Source: Elymus sibiricus (taxonomy: Eukaryota; Streptophyta; Magnoliopsida; Poales; Poaceae). Taken from it: a stretch of 64,000 bases of DNA. Positions 10,070 through 20,880 of this stretch are shown here, in pieces. Position 1 is the stretch's first letter, and the number at the start of each line of letters is the position of its first letter. A program made the position numbers and the translations under genes. Where the stretch lies: positions 235,143,904 through 235,207,903 of the forward strand of contig CM077674.1 in the NCBI GenBank assembly GCA_039707655.1. Direction: 5' to 3'. A model generated the notes under the pieces. That model saw only the letters and a list, made by a program, of their open reading frames with translations, was not told the origin of the DNA and ran no database searches.

Positions 10070-10725
10070 CTACTTCTTCTTGTGACGCTTGCCATTGTTG
10101 CTCTGCTGGTGGCTCGATCCCTCGTCGTCTACAGGAAGGAGGCACTCCCTCATGTCGACGATCCGCCTGTGCATCTCGTAGCATGTGTACATGCTCTTGG
10201 TTGCAAACTTGAGGTGAGGTTCATCCAGTCTCCGCACCCAGGCACCGTGCCAGGATCCAGGATTTCTCCTGGAACCTTCCTTCATGTTTTCGTAGTAGGG
10301 GTCGATGATGGCGGCGGCGAGTTCAACCAGGGAGTCCATCTTCGTGCTGCCCCAGACCCTGTAGTGGCCACGGATGTCGAGAAGCTTCGGGCAGGCCAAG
10401 CCCGAAATCTTGAGCGCTTTTACATCGTTGACGGTGTCCACTGTAGCGAACTTGTAGTCGGGGCTCTTGACAAACCTGGTGAAACGCTCGCAAGCACTTG
10501 TGGCCAGGCAGTAGTGGTAGACGAGGACGTGACCGCCTGATCAACCCCGGGACGACCGCCGGTGTACTGAAGGTCGAAGCCAATCACTTTGTACTTGTCG
10601 TCCTTAGCAAGCAACTGCTCCATGGTGTTGATGGAGTCCTCCACCACGGCTGGGTTGATGGTGTACACCACCGTGAGTTCCTTTTCCTTCACGTGGGTGT
10701 TCACACGATGCACGCCATACTCCAT
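10070..10725 (-). pseudogene. Cargo gene: 3'-5' exonuclease-like (WRN/RNase D fold), frameshifted
   Basis: It starts MEYGVHRVNTHVKEKELTVV and reads KYKVIGFDLQYTGGRPGVDQ, the Exo I position of DEDD exonucleases. Near 10530 the frame must shift by one base to continue YHYCLATSACERF, KFATVDTVNDVKAL and KLLDIRGHYRVWGS, ending in a Lys/His-rich tail at a TAG (10072-10070). Total length of about 218 codons fits an isolated exonuclease domain. Where active enzymes have Asp-x-Glu this has Asp-Leu-Gln, and no clear Exo III Tyr/Asp motif is visible, so catalysis is doubtful even before the frameshift. Only this gene of the CACTA cargo lies on the minus strand. The fold assignment is by motif only. Confidence 0.5.
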
Positions 10726-11009
10726 TGTAGCGCCGCTGGATATCCTCTCTCTCTATGTGTCGTCGTGGGTGTGCTTGTTGTGTTGTGGGGCGCGATCGAA
10801 AGGTTGAAGAGACTAAGGTTATAATGGCCGTGGGAACAAATGGGGAGGCCGAATGGCCTGGAGTATCGACACGTGCGGATGGCAGTTGTTGCAGCGCGTA
10901 ACTGCATCGTGCCGCACGTATTAACTGCATCGTGGCGACGCGCGCGGATGCAACCGCATGCATATGGCGCCCAAAACGTGATCGTGCGCCGGCCCCAACC
11001 GCTGAAAGA

Positions 11010-11118
11010 GCGCGCGCGGAGGGACGCGAGCAGAGCGCGCTGCGGCCGCCTCAACGTCGAGCAGAGCGCGCGAAGGGACACGAGCATAGCGCGCCGCGGC
11101 CGCCTAAACGGCGAGCAA
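11010..11118. repeat. Two-copy GC-rich tandem repeat
   Basis: Two copies of about 54 bp, each with GCGCGCG(A/G)AGGGAC(A/G)CGAGCA and GCGGCCGCCT, lie between the exonuclease-like gene and the coiled-coil ORF. The rest of 10726-11402 shows only CACTA-type short repeats such as CACACCGATCAAA near 11196 and 11221. Confidence 0.7.
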
Positions 11119-11402
11119 CCACCTGCGTATAGCAGTTCTGGTCAACCGTCTGGCACGCGTGGGAGGCGAGACGGCCCATCCATCGGACACGCTGACACAC
11201 CGATCAAACCTAAACGTGTTCACACCGATCAAATTACCACGCAATGAGTAAATGCAAATCTGTTCACACCAATTAAACCTAAACGTGTTCCCACTTAGCA
11301 CTGGGCTGTAAAAACTAGTACCCACTCGAAAATTACTGCACATTCCTCTCCTCATCACCAAAAAAACAGGTCTTTCCTCTTAAGCCGTTCCTTGCGTCTG
11401 CC

Positions 11403-12005
11403 ATGGCCGGTAGGAGGAGTTCTAGGTCGACATATAATCAGGGAGCAAAGACCAAGACCGCGGAAGCACTAGAGAGGTCCCGCCGCAACGCGGCAGCCGC
11501 AGCAGAGATGTCCTGCCGTGCCACGGGGCCCTCGAACGAGCTCTCACGGGCAGGCGAGGCCTCTCACAAGCGCTCTTGCCGCGTCGGCGAACTCGACGAG
11601 CTGGCGGGGCTGAAGTCCTTAGCCAGCGACGATGACATTCTCGCTGGCCTAATTAACTAGCAGGAGCTGCTCACCGGCTTGGAGAAGCTGCTCGAGATTA
11701 GCGATGCCTCGGTTGATAAGGCGACCGGCCTCGTCGTGAAACTCATGGGTGACAATGCGAAGCTCCACAAGGAGCTCGACAAGCAGAAGGAGGAGGCCGC
11801 CGGCTGGAGGGAGCTGTATGAGAAGGGTGTTGCCTCGCGGATGACGCTGATAGTTGTCGTCCATGAACTTGGGGATGACTTGAAGAAGCTCCGCATCGAG
11901 CGCGAGCTGCAGGTGGAGGAATCCGTGGCTGTTATCAAGCAAAGTCATGAGGATGTGAAGAAGGAGCTGGAAGAACTCCTCGCCAAGCGATCCATCGAGA
12001 AGTAG
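11403..12005 (+). pseudogene. Cargo ORF: coiled-coil protein, one in-frame TAG
   Basis: An ATG in strong context (GCCATGG) opens a 200-codon frame with a single TAG at 11658-11660 and a natural TAG at 12003-12005. Residues 1-85 are basic and Ala/Ser-rich (MAGRRSSRSTYNQ..). Residues 90-200 are heptad-like and charged (KLMGDNAKLHKELDKQKEEA, DDLKKLRIERELQ, DVKKELEELLAK), predicting a coiled coil. No family recognised. The stop is followed by CAG, and its own position would fit a former Gln codon. Possible roles include oligomerisation for a transposon protein, but nothing shows this. Confidence 0.5.
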
Positions 12006-12379
12006 AGAGCAGCGACTTCCTTCTTCCTCTATTTTTTTCTTCTTCTCTTGCCCCTGTTCTTTCGGGCGTTGCCGCATGTGGCATTTTAAATTGGAAATTA
12101 TCCGGGATATGTAAGACAATTATTGTCCGTTGCCATTGTCAATTTGTCGTCGTATTATTTCGTTCGTAACCTCGTAGGTACATGTATACGAGTCAAAAAC
12201 AGGCTAAAATTCACGTTCTCAGCGAGGCACGAACAAAACAATGCTAGCTATCGTTGAGCGGGGCCATGTGATCACAAGCTAACACCTTCCGTCCAGGTGC
12301 ATTAACCGCATGTTAAACAGCGGCTCGGCCACCATTAATGGAGAAGTTGGGAGCGAGGCGGCGGCTGGAGGTCAAAGAG

Positions 12380-14018
12380 CTCGCTTCCCGGTGAGCCTGC
12401 GCGGCAGACAGCTCGCACGGGTCCCGTCAAGCCTGCATGGCGGACTGCTCGCACGCTGATGACCCACAAGTATAGGGGATCAATCATAGTCCTTTCGATA
12501 AGTAAGAGTGTCGAACCCAACGAGGAGCAGAAGGAAATGACAAGCGGTTTTCAGCAAGGTATTCTCTGCAAGTACTGAAAGTAGTGGTAACAGATAGTTT
12601 TGATAGCAAGATAATCCGTAACAAGCAACAAGTAGTAACGGTAACAAAAAGTGCAGCAAGGTGGCCCAATCCTTTTTGTAGCAAAGGACAAGCCGGAACA
12701 AACTCGTATAATAAGCAAAGCATTCTCGAGGACACATGTGAATTTCATCTAGTCACTTTCATCATGTTTGTTTGATTCGCGTTCGCTACTTTGATAATTT
12801 GATATGTGGGTGGACCGGTGCTTGGGTGCTGTTCTTACTTGAACAAGCCTCCCACTTATGATTACCCCCTCTCGCAAGCATCCGCAACTACGAAAGAAGA
12901 ATTAAGATAACTCTAACCATAGCATGAAACATATGGATTCAAATGAGCCCCTTACGGAATAGCGCATAAAATAGGGTTTAAGCTTCTGTCACTCTAGCAA
13001 CCCATCATCTAATTACTACTCCACAATGCCTTTCCTTAGGCCCAAATATGGTGAAGTGTCATGTAGTCGACGTTCACACGACACCACTAAAGGAAGCAAC
13101 AACATACATATCATCAAAATATCGAACGAATACCAAATTCACATGATTACTTATGACAAGACTTCTCCCATGTCCTCAAGAACAAAAGTAACTACTCACA
13201 AATCATATTCATGTTCAAGATCAGAGAGGTATGGAATAGCATTAAGGATCTGAACATATAATCTTCCACCAAATAAACCAACTAGCATTAACTACAAGAT
13301 GTAATCAACACTACTAGCAACCCACATGTACCAATCTGAGGTTTTGAGACAAAGATTGAATACAAGAGATGAACTAGGGTTTGAGATGAGATGGTGCTGG
13401 TGAAGATGTTGACGAAGATTGGTCCTCCCACGATGAGAGGATCGTTGATGATGCCGATGGCTTCGATTTCCCCCTCCCGGAGGGAAGTATCCCCGGCGGA
13501 ATCGCTCCACCGGAGAGCAAAATAGCTCCTGCCCAGGTTCCGCCTCGAGACGGCGGCGCTTCGTCCCGAAAGCCTTCTCTTGATTTTTTTTCTAGGGCAA
13601 ATGGCTTCATATAGCAGAAGGAGGGGGCCAAACGCCAGCTGTGGGCCCCACAAGGCACTAGGGCGCGCCCAGGGGGCCACGCCCTGCTGCCTTGTGGGCA
13701 GCTGATGGGTCCCCTCTGGTATTTCTTTTCTCCAGTATTTTTTATATATTCAATAAAAAATCTTCGTGAAATTTCAGGTCAATTGGAGCTCTGTAGATTA
13801 AGTATCTCTGATGTGGCTATTTCAGGTCCAGAATTACAGCTGCCGGCATTCTCCCTCTTCATGTAAATCTTGCAAATTAAGAGAAAAAAGGCATAAGAAT
13901 TGTACCATAAAGTGAAATAATGATAAAAAACATAATAAATAATAGTAGCAAATCATGATGCAAATTCGACGTACCACACGCGTCCCGTCGAGCCTGCGCG
14001 GCGGACTTCTCGCACTCG
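12380..14018. repeat. 39-bp tandem repeat split by solo LTR
   Basis: Units of the type CCCGTC(A/G)AGCCTGC..GGCGGAC, then CTCGCAC, occur before 12456 (two to three degenerate copies) and once right after 13976. The solo LTR at 12457-13976 inserted inside this small array, which explains why the flanks look alike beyond the 5-bp TSD. Confidence 0.7.
12457..13976 (-). mobile_element. Solo LTR, gypsy type (1520 bp, TSD CACGC)
   Basis: In plus orientation it begins TGATGACCCACAAGTATAGG and ends CAAATTCGACGTACCA (normally ..GACGTATCA). It is flanked by CACGC at 12452-12456 and 13977-13981. The LTR reads on the minus strand. No internal region, PBS or PPT is attached, so it is a solo LTR made by LTR-LTR recombination. 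A fragment of the same family lies at 30596-31023. Confidence 0.9.
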
Positions 14019-14254
14019 ACCCGTCTAATCAAACAGCTGCACGCACGCCACCTAGTATGGTCAAATTTTTGCACAAAATACAAAGAGGACCAATAAACCA
14101 GGACCGAGGTAGTACTCTCCAATAAAAAGAGGGACGCGTGGCCGCACGTAAATGGTTAGTGGAACGCTCACGATTCAAACAATACAACCGTTTGCGATAT
14201 TAACATGTCATCTATTTGTTTCAAAATGCCTACGTTGGCTATTAATGTGTGCGC

Positions 14255-17200
14255 CTTGTCTCAAATTGGACAATTTTTTTACCACGGCATATATGTGCCA
14301 TATAATGACACTATGCCAAGTTTCATGAATTTCGGGTGAGTTTTGGAATTACGGGGATTTAAAAACCGAGATTCTCAATGTTTGAAGCCGAGCCAGGACG
14401 CCGAGATGGTTGTAATTCATTCTCATTTCTTGCATGGAACCTAAACATGCACCCAAGGACACATGTATGGTATTTGAATCCATTTTGGTGCACTAGAGCA
14501 TGTGCTTGTAATTCAAATTTGAATTATGGGGATTAAATGCCTAGAAAACTCAATTAATGTATAAAAAGGCCAAACGAACCCTGAATAATTCCATATTTCA
14601 GCGCGAATCTCCTGTTGGTCTACGTTGCCTGTAGAAAAAAAATACATGGCGAGAAGAGGCAGCGACGATTGTCGTTTCGCCCACAAGGGTGACACGTTCC
14701 CTATCGGAACCACGAGGCTTCTTGCCAGAAGCTCCGATTTGTAAGAGGCTTGTACCAAAACTTGCCCCAAATTGGACAAAACATTTACCACAGCATATAT
14801 GTGACATGTCATGACACGATGCCAAGTTTCACGATTTTTGGGTGAGTTTTTGATTTACGGGGATTTAAAAACCGAGATTCTCAATGTTTGAGGCCGAGCC
14901 TGTACGCCGAGATGTTTGTAATTCATCCCCATTTATTGCATGGGACCTAAACATACACCCAAGGACACATGTATGGTTTTTGAAGCCATTTTAGTGCACT
15001 GGAGCATGTGCTTGTAGTTCAAATTTGAATTATGTGCCTAGAAAACTCAATTAATATATGTATAAAAAGGCCAAACGAACCCTAAATAATTCAATATCTC
15101 GGCACGAATCTCCTGTTGGTCTATGATGCCTGTAGAAGAAAAATAGAAGGTGAGAAGAGACAACGATTGTCGTTTCGCCCACAGGGGTGACACGTTCCCT
15201 ATCGGAACCACGAGCCTTCTTGCTAGAAGCTGCGGTTTGTAAGAGGCGTGTACCAAAACTTGCCCCAAATTGGACAATTTTTTTAGCATGGTATATATGT
15301 GCGATGTCATGACATGATGCCAAGTTTCATGAATTTTGGGTGAGTTTTGGATTTACCGGGATTTAAAAATCGATATTCTCAATGTTTGAGGTCGAGCCAG
15401 TACACCGAGATGTTTGTAATTCATACCCATTTCTTGCATGGGACCCAAATATGCACCCAAGGACACATGTATGGTTTTTGAAGCCATTTTGGTGCACTGG
15501 ATCATGTGCTTGTAATTCAAATTTGAATTATGGACATTAAAATGCCTAGAAAACTCAATTAATGTATAAAAAGGCCAAACGAACCCTGAATAATTCCATA
15601 TTTCAGCACAAATCTCCTATTGGTCTATGTTGCCCGTAGAAAAAAAATACAAGGCGAGAAGAGGCAGCGATTGAAGTTTCGCCCACAAGGGTGACTGATG
15701 TCTACTACACAACTTATTCTTGCAGACTCGTGTTGGGCCTCCAAGCGTAGAGTTTTGTAGGACAGTAGCAATTTTCCCTCAAGTGGATGACCTAAGGTTT
15801 ATCAATCCGTGGGAGGTGTAGGATGAAGATGGTCTCTCTCAAACAACCCTGCAACCAAATACAAGAACCCAATACAATGGTAAATTGTATAGCTGCACTA
15901 GTTCGGCGAAGAGATGGTGATACAAGTATAGTATGGATAGTAGATATAGGTTTTTGTAATCTGAAAATAAAAAAACAGCAAGGTAGCAAGTGATAAAACG
16001 GAGCACAAACGGTATTGGAATGCTTAGAAACAAGGCATAGGGTTCATACTTTCACTAGTGCAATCTCTCAACAGTGCTAACATAATTGAATCATATAACA
16101 ATCCCTCAACGTGCGATAAAGAATCACTCCAAAGTTCTTGTCTAGAGGAGAACATAAGATGAAATTGTTGTAGGGTACGAAACCACCTCAAAGTTATCTT
16201 TTCCGATCAATCTATTGAGCCATCCCTATAAGTGTCACAAATAGCCCTAGAGTTCGTACTAAAATAACACCATATGATACGTATCAACCAACTCTAATGT
16301 CATCTAGATACTCCAATGTCACCACAAGTATCCGTGAGTTGATTATTCGATATGCATCAAACAACTTCAGATTCCTAATATTTAATCCAACACAAAGAAC
16401 TTCAAAGAGTGCCCCAAGATTTCTACCGAAGAAAGTAGGACGAAAACGTGCATCAACCCCTATGCATAGATTACCCCAATGTCACCTCGGGAATCCACGA
16501 GTTGAGTGCCAAAACATACATCAAGTGAATCAATATAATACCCCATTGTCACCACGGGTATTCATATGCAAGACATACATCAAGTGTTCTCAAATCCATA
16601 AAAGTATTCAATCCGATAATAGTAAAATCTCAAAGGTAAAAACTCAATTCATCACAACAAGATAGAGAGGAGGGAGAAACACCATATGATCCAACTATAT
16701 TAACAAAGCTCACGGTACATCAAGATCGTGCCAAATCAAGAACATGAGAGGGAGAGATCAAACACATGGCTACTAGTACATACCCTCAGCCCCGAGGGTG
16801 AACTACTCCCTCCTCGTCATGGAGACCGCCGGGATGATGAAGATGGCCTCCGGTGATGATTTCCCCCTCCGGCAGGGTGCCGGAAAAGGGTTGTAGATGA
16901 GATCGTGGAGGTACAGAGGCTTGCGGTGGCGGAGTCAAAGTTCTAGGGTTATTTCTGGTGTTTTCTAAATATATAGGAATTTTTGGCGTTGGAATCACGC
17001 GAAGAGGGGCCACAGGGGGCCCACGAGGCACCAGGGCGCGCCCAGGGGGGGTGGGCGCGCCCAGGTGGCTTGTGGGGCCCCTGTGGGTCTTCTGCTGCTC
17101 CCCCAAAGCTTCTTGGGTCTGTTTCCTTCTAGAAAAAATCGTCGAAAAGTTTCGTTGCATTTGGACTTCATTTGATATGGATTTTCTGGAAAACCAAAAA

Positions 17201-17752
17201 CAAGCAGAAAACAGCAACTGGCACTGGGCACTAGGTCAATATGTTAGTCCATAAAAAACATATAAAAGTGCCCCAAAATCATACAAAACTATAATAAACA
17301 TGGCATGAATACTTCATAAATTATAGATACGTTGGAGACGTATCAGTGACACGTTCCCTATCGGAGGCTTCTTGCGAGAAGCTCCAGTTTGTAAGAGTCT
17401 TATACCAAAACTTGCCCCAAATAGGTCAGTTTTTTTTACCATGGCATATATGTGCCATGTCATGACACCATGTAAAGTTTCATGAATTTCAGGTGAGTTT
17501 TGGATTTATGGGGAATTAAAAACCAAGCTTCTCAATGTTTGAGGCCGAGCCAGGACGCCGAGATGTTTGTAATTCATCCCCATTCCTTGCATGTGACCTA
17601 AACATGCACCCAAGGACACATATATGATTTTTTAACCCATTTTGGTGCACTGGAGCATGTATTTGTAGTTCAAATTTGAATTTTGCACATTAAATGCCTA
17701 GAAAACTCTATTATAATGTATAAAAAGTGTCAAACGAACCCTGAATAATTCA
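14255..17752. repeat. ~500-bp tandem array, four units
   Basis: The phrase CTTG(C/T)C(C/T)CAAATTGGAC starts units at 14255, 14761 and 15259, and CTTGCCCCAAATAGGTC at 17411. After removing the solo LTR and its TSD copy, spacings are 506, 498 and 497 bp. Each unit includes ..TCGGAACCACGAGGCTTCTTG and ..ACCCAAGGACACATGTATGG. The last unit stops at about 17752. The array lies within the CACTA-like composite and carries no convincing ORF. Confidence 0.9.
15696..17345 (-). mobile_element. Solo LTR, gypsy type (1650 bp, TSD GTGAC)
   Basis: In plus orientation it begins TGATGTCTACTACACAAC and ends GTTGGAGACGTATCA, flanked by GTGAC at 15691-15695 and 17346-17350. It is the same family, by sequence, as the LTRs of the full-length element at 47612-55578. 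It lies inside the third unit of the 500-bp array, so it is younger than the array. Confidence 0.93.
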
Positions 17753-17973
17753 GTTCTGTTCAACCGTCTGGCACCCGTGGGTAAGCACTGTGTGCACACG
17801 TCGTGCTAGCTCGTGCTTCCTTCTTTCCCAAGTTTTCCATATTAATAGTGTTATATATGCAAACACGCTACCGTTTCCCGCCACTCCCCCATCGGTTTCC
17901 CGCTGCCAGTGTCAGTGGGCAAAGAGGGCTAGGCGGCGACACACCGGCCATACCGCAGTATACCATTCCAAGC

Positions 17974-18627
17974 ATGCCAATCCGGCGAAGCGTCGCCGCC
18001 GTCATCAACCTCCTTGACGAGGAGAACGAGCCAGAGTAGGCCGGAGAGCCAGAACGGCCGTGCGCCGCCGAGCAAGAGCGGCAGCGCGCTGCCGAGCGTG
18101 AGCAGTATCATCGCGCCGTAGTGCTTGAGCGGGCCAATGTCTACACATGTGTTCGTCGCCGCCCATGGAGCGGAGCGGAGCAAGAGTGGCAAAGCGCTGC
18201 CGCGCAAGAGCGGGAGAATGCCCCCGCGCATCAGGTGCGGTGCGCCGCACTATCTGAGCGGAACCGTGTAAGCATCATGTTGACTCAACCACTCGAGAGG
18301 CCGTTTCCAGGGCCGGTAAGCATCCCGATTCCCCGCCAGGAATGGGCAGATGCCGTCAGTGCCATAATTGCACCGGACGAAGTTCGCACTGCCAGAATCC
18401 GCCGCCACGACGCCAACGGGCTGGTCGATTGGCTCTTCGACCTCCTCGGCCCCCCAGGTGCCGCCAATGACGAAGCAGAGCAAAATACTCGTCGCGGCTT
18501 GGAATCGACCGTCGCCGACGAAATATCCTGGGCGGAGATCGATATTGAGGTACAGCAGTTCCGCGAGCGTATCAGACGCGTGGACGAAGGCCTGTACCAA
18601 TTCATGCTCAGCCAAGAGTTCCCGTAG
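17974..18627 (+). pseudogene. Cargo ORF: Glu/Arg-rich protein, one in-frame TAG
   Basis: The frame runs from MPIRRSVAAVINLLDEENEP to a natural TAG at 18625-18627, 217 codons, interrupted once by TAG 18037-18039. The middle is rich in Ala/Glu/Arg/Gln (AEQERQRAAEREQ), likely helical. The C-terminal half has GLVDWLFDLLGPP and ISWAEIDIEVQQFRERIRR. No family recognised. It lacks introns and ends before a GTGTGTGAT repeat, as does the B3-type cargo gene. Replacing the stop's first base by C would make Gln, which fits its Glu/Gln-rich neighbourhood. Confidence 0.5.
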
Positions 18628-18944
18628 GTTTAGGTCCAGTTTGTATCGGTTTTAGCCCGGTTTTCCGCAATTAACTGGGCAACTATCTTGTTCTTAATTA
18701 ATGAAAAGGCAAAGCTTTTGCTTCTTTCGGCTAGTGGTTTTAAGTAGTTAAAAAATAATGTAAGTTTGAATGGAAGTGGTCCGGTATGTAAAGATTGCAC
18801 ACAGTTTCTAAAAGCACAAACGTGTGTGATAGTAAGGAGTAGGTCCCACGCGGTGACCATCGGTAAACGCCTTAAACACAAGGAGGCAACTCTTATCAGC
18901 AAGGGGCAGCTTCCCATCCGCTAGCCTAGTCGAATAGAACGCAC

Positions 18945-19004
18945 AAGTTAAGCGAGCTTGGGGCTGGAGCAGTCTAAGGATGGGTGACCGGGTGGGAAGT
19001 TGCT
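18945..19004 (+). other. 5S rRNA-like fragment (internal promoter region)
   Basis: AAGTTAAGCGAGCTTGGGG and, further on, AAGGATGGGTGACC and TGGGAAGTTGCT align with the A-box, intermediate and C-box part of plant 5S rRNA. The 5' third of the gene is missing or unrecognisable, and no T-run terminator follows at once. 5S-derived segments are known in mobile elements, for instance the Cassandra TRIM LTR. Here it sits in the CACTA-like composite. Confidence 0.7.
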
Positions 19005-19037
19005 ATATCTCAAGCTTCATTTAAGCGCCATGATACG

Positions 19038-19079
19038 GTCATTACAGACATTTAGCATCTAAATGTGTCTGTAGTGACC
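19038..19079. repeat. Near-perfect hairpin ending in CACTA-like TGTAGTG
   Basis: Left arm GGTCATTACAGACATTTAG pairs with right arm CTAAATGTGTCTGTAGTGACC around a 3-nt loop (CAT). The arms look like CACTACAGACA / TGTCTGTAGTG, the ends of a CACTA element brought together. The right-arm phrase GTCTGTAGTGACCTGTC recurs at about 19447. Confidence 0.8.
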
Positions 19080-19108
19080 TGTCATGTCGATTAAATAAAT
19101 CTTGAGAT

Positions 19109-19440
19109 ACTTGTTTTGAAAATTTGGAGAATGATGTTTTTTGTTATTTGTTGTTTTGAACAATCGAAGAATGATCGAGATTGATCTGTGAGCCCGCCAC
19201 GTTCTATCCTTTGACACACAACGTTCGAGATCTGTGGGCCCGCACGTTCTATCCTTTGACCCACAACGTACTTGTTTTCAAATTTTGGAGAATGATGTTT
19301 TTGTTATTTGTTGTTTTGAAAAATCAGAGAATGATCGAGATTGATCTGTGGGCCCGCCACGTTCTATCCTTTGACCCACCACGTTTGAGATCTGTGGGCC
19401 CGCATGTTCTATCCTTTGACCCACAACGTACTTGTTTTGA
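19109..19440. repeat. Two-unit tandem repeat (~160-170 bp)
   Basis: ACTTGTTTTCAAATTTTGGAG or a close variant begins both units (near 19109 and 19269). Each has GATCGAGATTGATCTG and two GTTCTATCCTTTGAC(A/C)CAC phrases, so each unit itself contains a doublet. No coding content. Confidence 0.8.
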
Positions 19441-19609
19441 AAATTTGTCTGTAGTGACCTGTCAACGTACGAGAAGGGTTTGACCATGACGGTTTCCTCT
19501 TGGTATAGGTCACGACATGTCAGACCAAATTTAGTTGGGGAACATTTGTTCGATTCCCTCCTGCCGGCTCGAAGTTGGGGAACCGACATCATACGTAACA
19601 TGGCTTCCT

Positions 19610-20880
19610 CGGGGTACGGTGTTCGGTTTGTAATGCAGCTGGTGCCCCATTGAAGTTGTGCATTGGGGATTTGAACACATCACACACCACCACCCATATA
19701 TACATATATTTGGGCTGCATGCAAGGTACGTATAGGGTCTTCTGATTGACCCCGTCTCCCATGTGCGGTTTTCAATGACACGCCTATCTGTGGGCCTGGT
19801 CTATATATATCATCCCTTTGGCCGACAACGAGGGGGTTTGGCCATGAGTGGATTCCTCCTGGTTCGTGTTACCGCGGGTCATGGTGACATGTCCGAGCAA
19901 AAAGTTCGAGCTCATGCATTCTCAAGATTCCCTCCCATGCGCTTGAAATGGTGGGTTAGATCGACACCGTACGTACGTCGACGTCATCCTTAATTACTAC
20001 ATACCTTTCATGGGGGTTGTCCATTCGTGAGGTAGGCGCCACATCAAAATTGTACATTAATGGATATTTAAAGCACATCACCCTTCCAACGTACATCAAT
20101 TTGGGCCCCATGTAGGTGGTGCTTGTTTTGTGGCCCCTCTCGTGCGGTTTACGGTGATGGTCCAATCTATGGGCCCGAGCGGTCTATTATATCCCTTTTT
20201 GACCAACAACAACAATGGTTGTTTGGCCAAGATAGATTCACTCGGTCCGTCTTATGGTAGGTCATGCATGCATGTTCGACCAAAGTATGAGTACGGGAAA
20301 GTTTCAGGTGATACTACGGTTTGGGTGATACCATGCTATCGACTTCTGGGCCGTTGGATCTCAGATCCGACGGTATCTGAGTAGCTCTTGTATCTGTACG
20401 CAATTTTAAGACTCTTGAATGACTTTTTTGCAAAATGTTCTAGAGCTCCCAGTGGCCACCGGATCTGAGATCCAACGGCTCCCAGAAGCCCGTATCATGG
20501 TATCACCTAAACATCGGTATCACCTGATATTTCCCGCCGACACGAAGTGGGGGTGGGGCAGGCACCTAGCTACGACCTTAACCCGTCATTATAGATATCC
20601 AAGGGGGCTTTCTGGTTTGTGAGGGAGGTGCCACATCAAAGTTGTGCATTGTGTATTTAAACATCACACCCTTTATTCCTACATATATTTGGCCACTTCC
20701 AGGTGGATGTTGTCTTCTGGCCCCTCTCACCCGATCTTCGACGACGAGCCTACCCGTGGGCCCGCGCGTCAAAGTTGTGCATTGGGAATTTGAACATCAC
20801 CACCCTTTTCATACATATATATTTGGGCCACATGCTGTTGTGGTTGTCTTCTTACCCTCTCTCGCGTTTTTTTGTTGCCA
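19610..20880. repeat. Degenerate tandem repeats, ~300 bp class
   Basis: AAGTTGTGCATTG then ATTTGAACA..AC, TACATATATTTGGGC and a CTC(A/T)C(G/C)C(G/C)(T/C)G block recur near 19652, 20043, 20637 and 20768 with variable spacing. Between some copies stand GACATGTCCGA / GACATGTCAGACCAAA phrases. This is old repeat DNA inside the CACTA-like composite; no gene seen. Confidence 0.65.
20294..20536. mobile_element. MITE-like inverted-repeat element (~243 bp)
   Basis: It starts CGGGAAAGTTTCAGGTGATA and ends with the inverse (..TATCACCTGATATTTCCCG). The inner inverted copies run through GGTGATACCATG and GTTGGATCTCAGATCC. The terminal inverted repeat is imperfect and about 30 bp long. I could not find a clear TSD, so the superfamily is not assigned; it interrupts the degenerate tandem repeats. 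Confidence 0.75.

Noticed and set aside
14513..15323. Similar ORFs of about 90-100 codons on the minus strand, repeated
   Set aside because: They recur because the 500-bp array recurs; codon content is unremarkable and each is cut differently.
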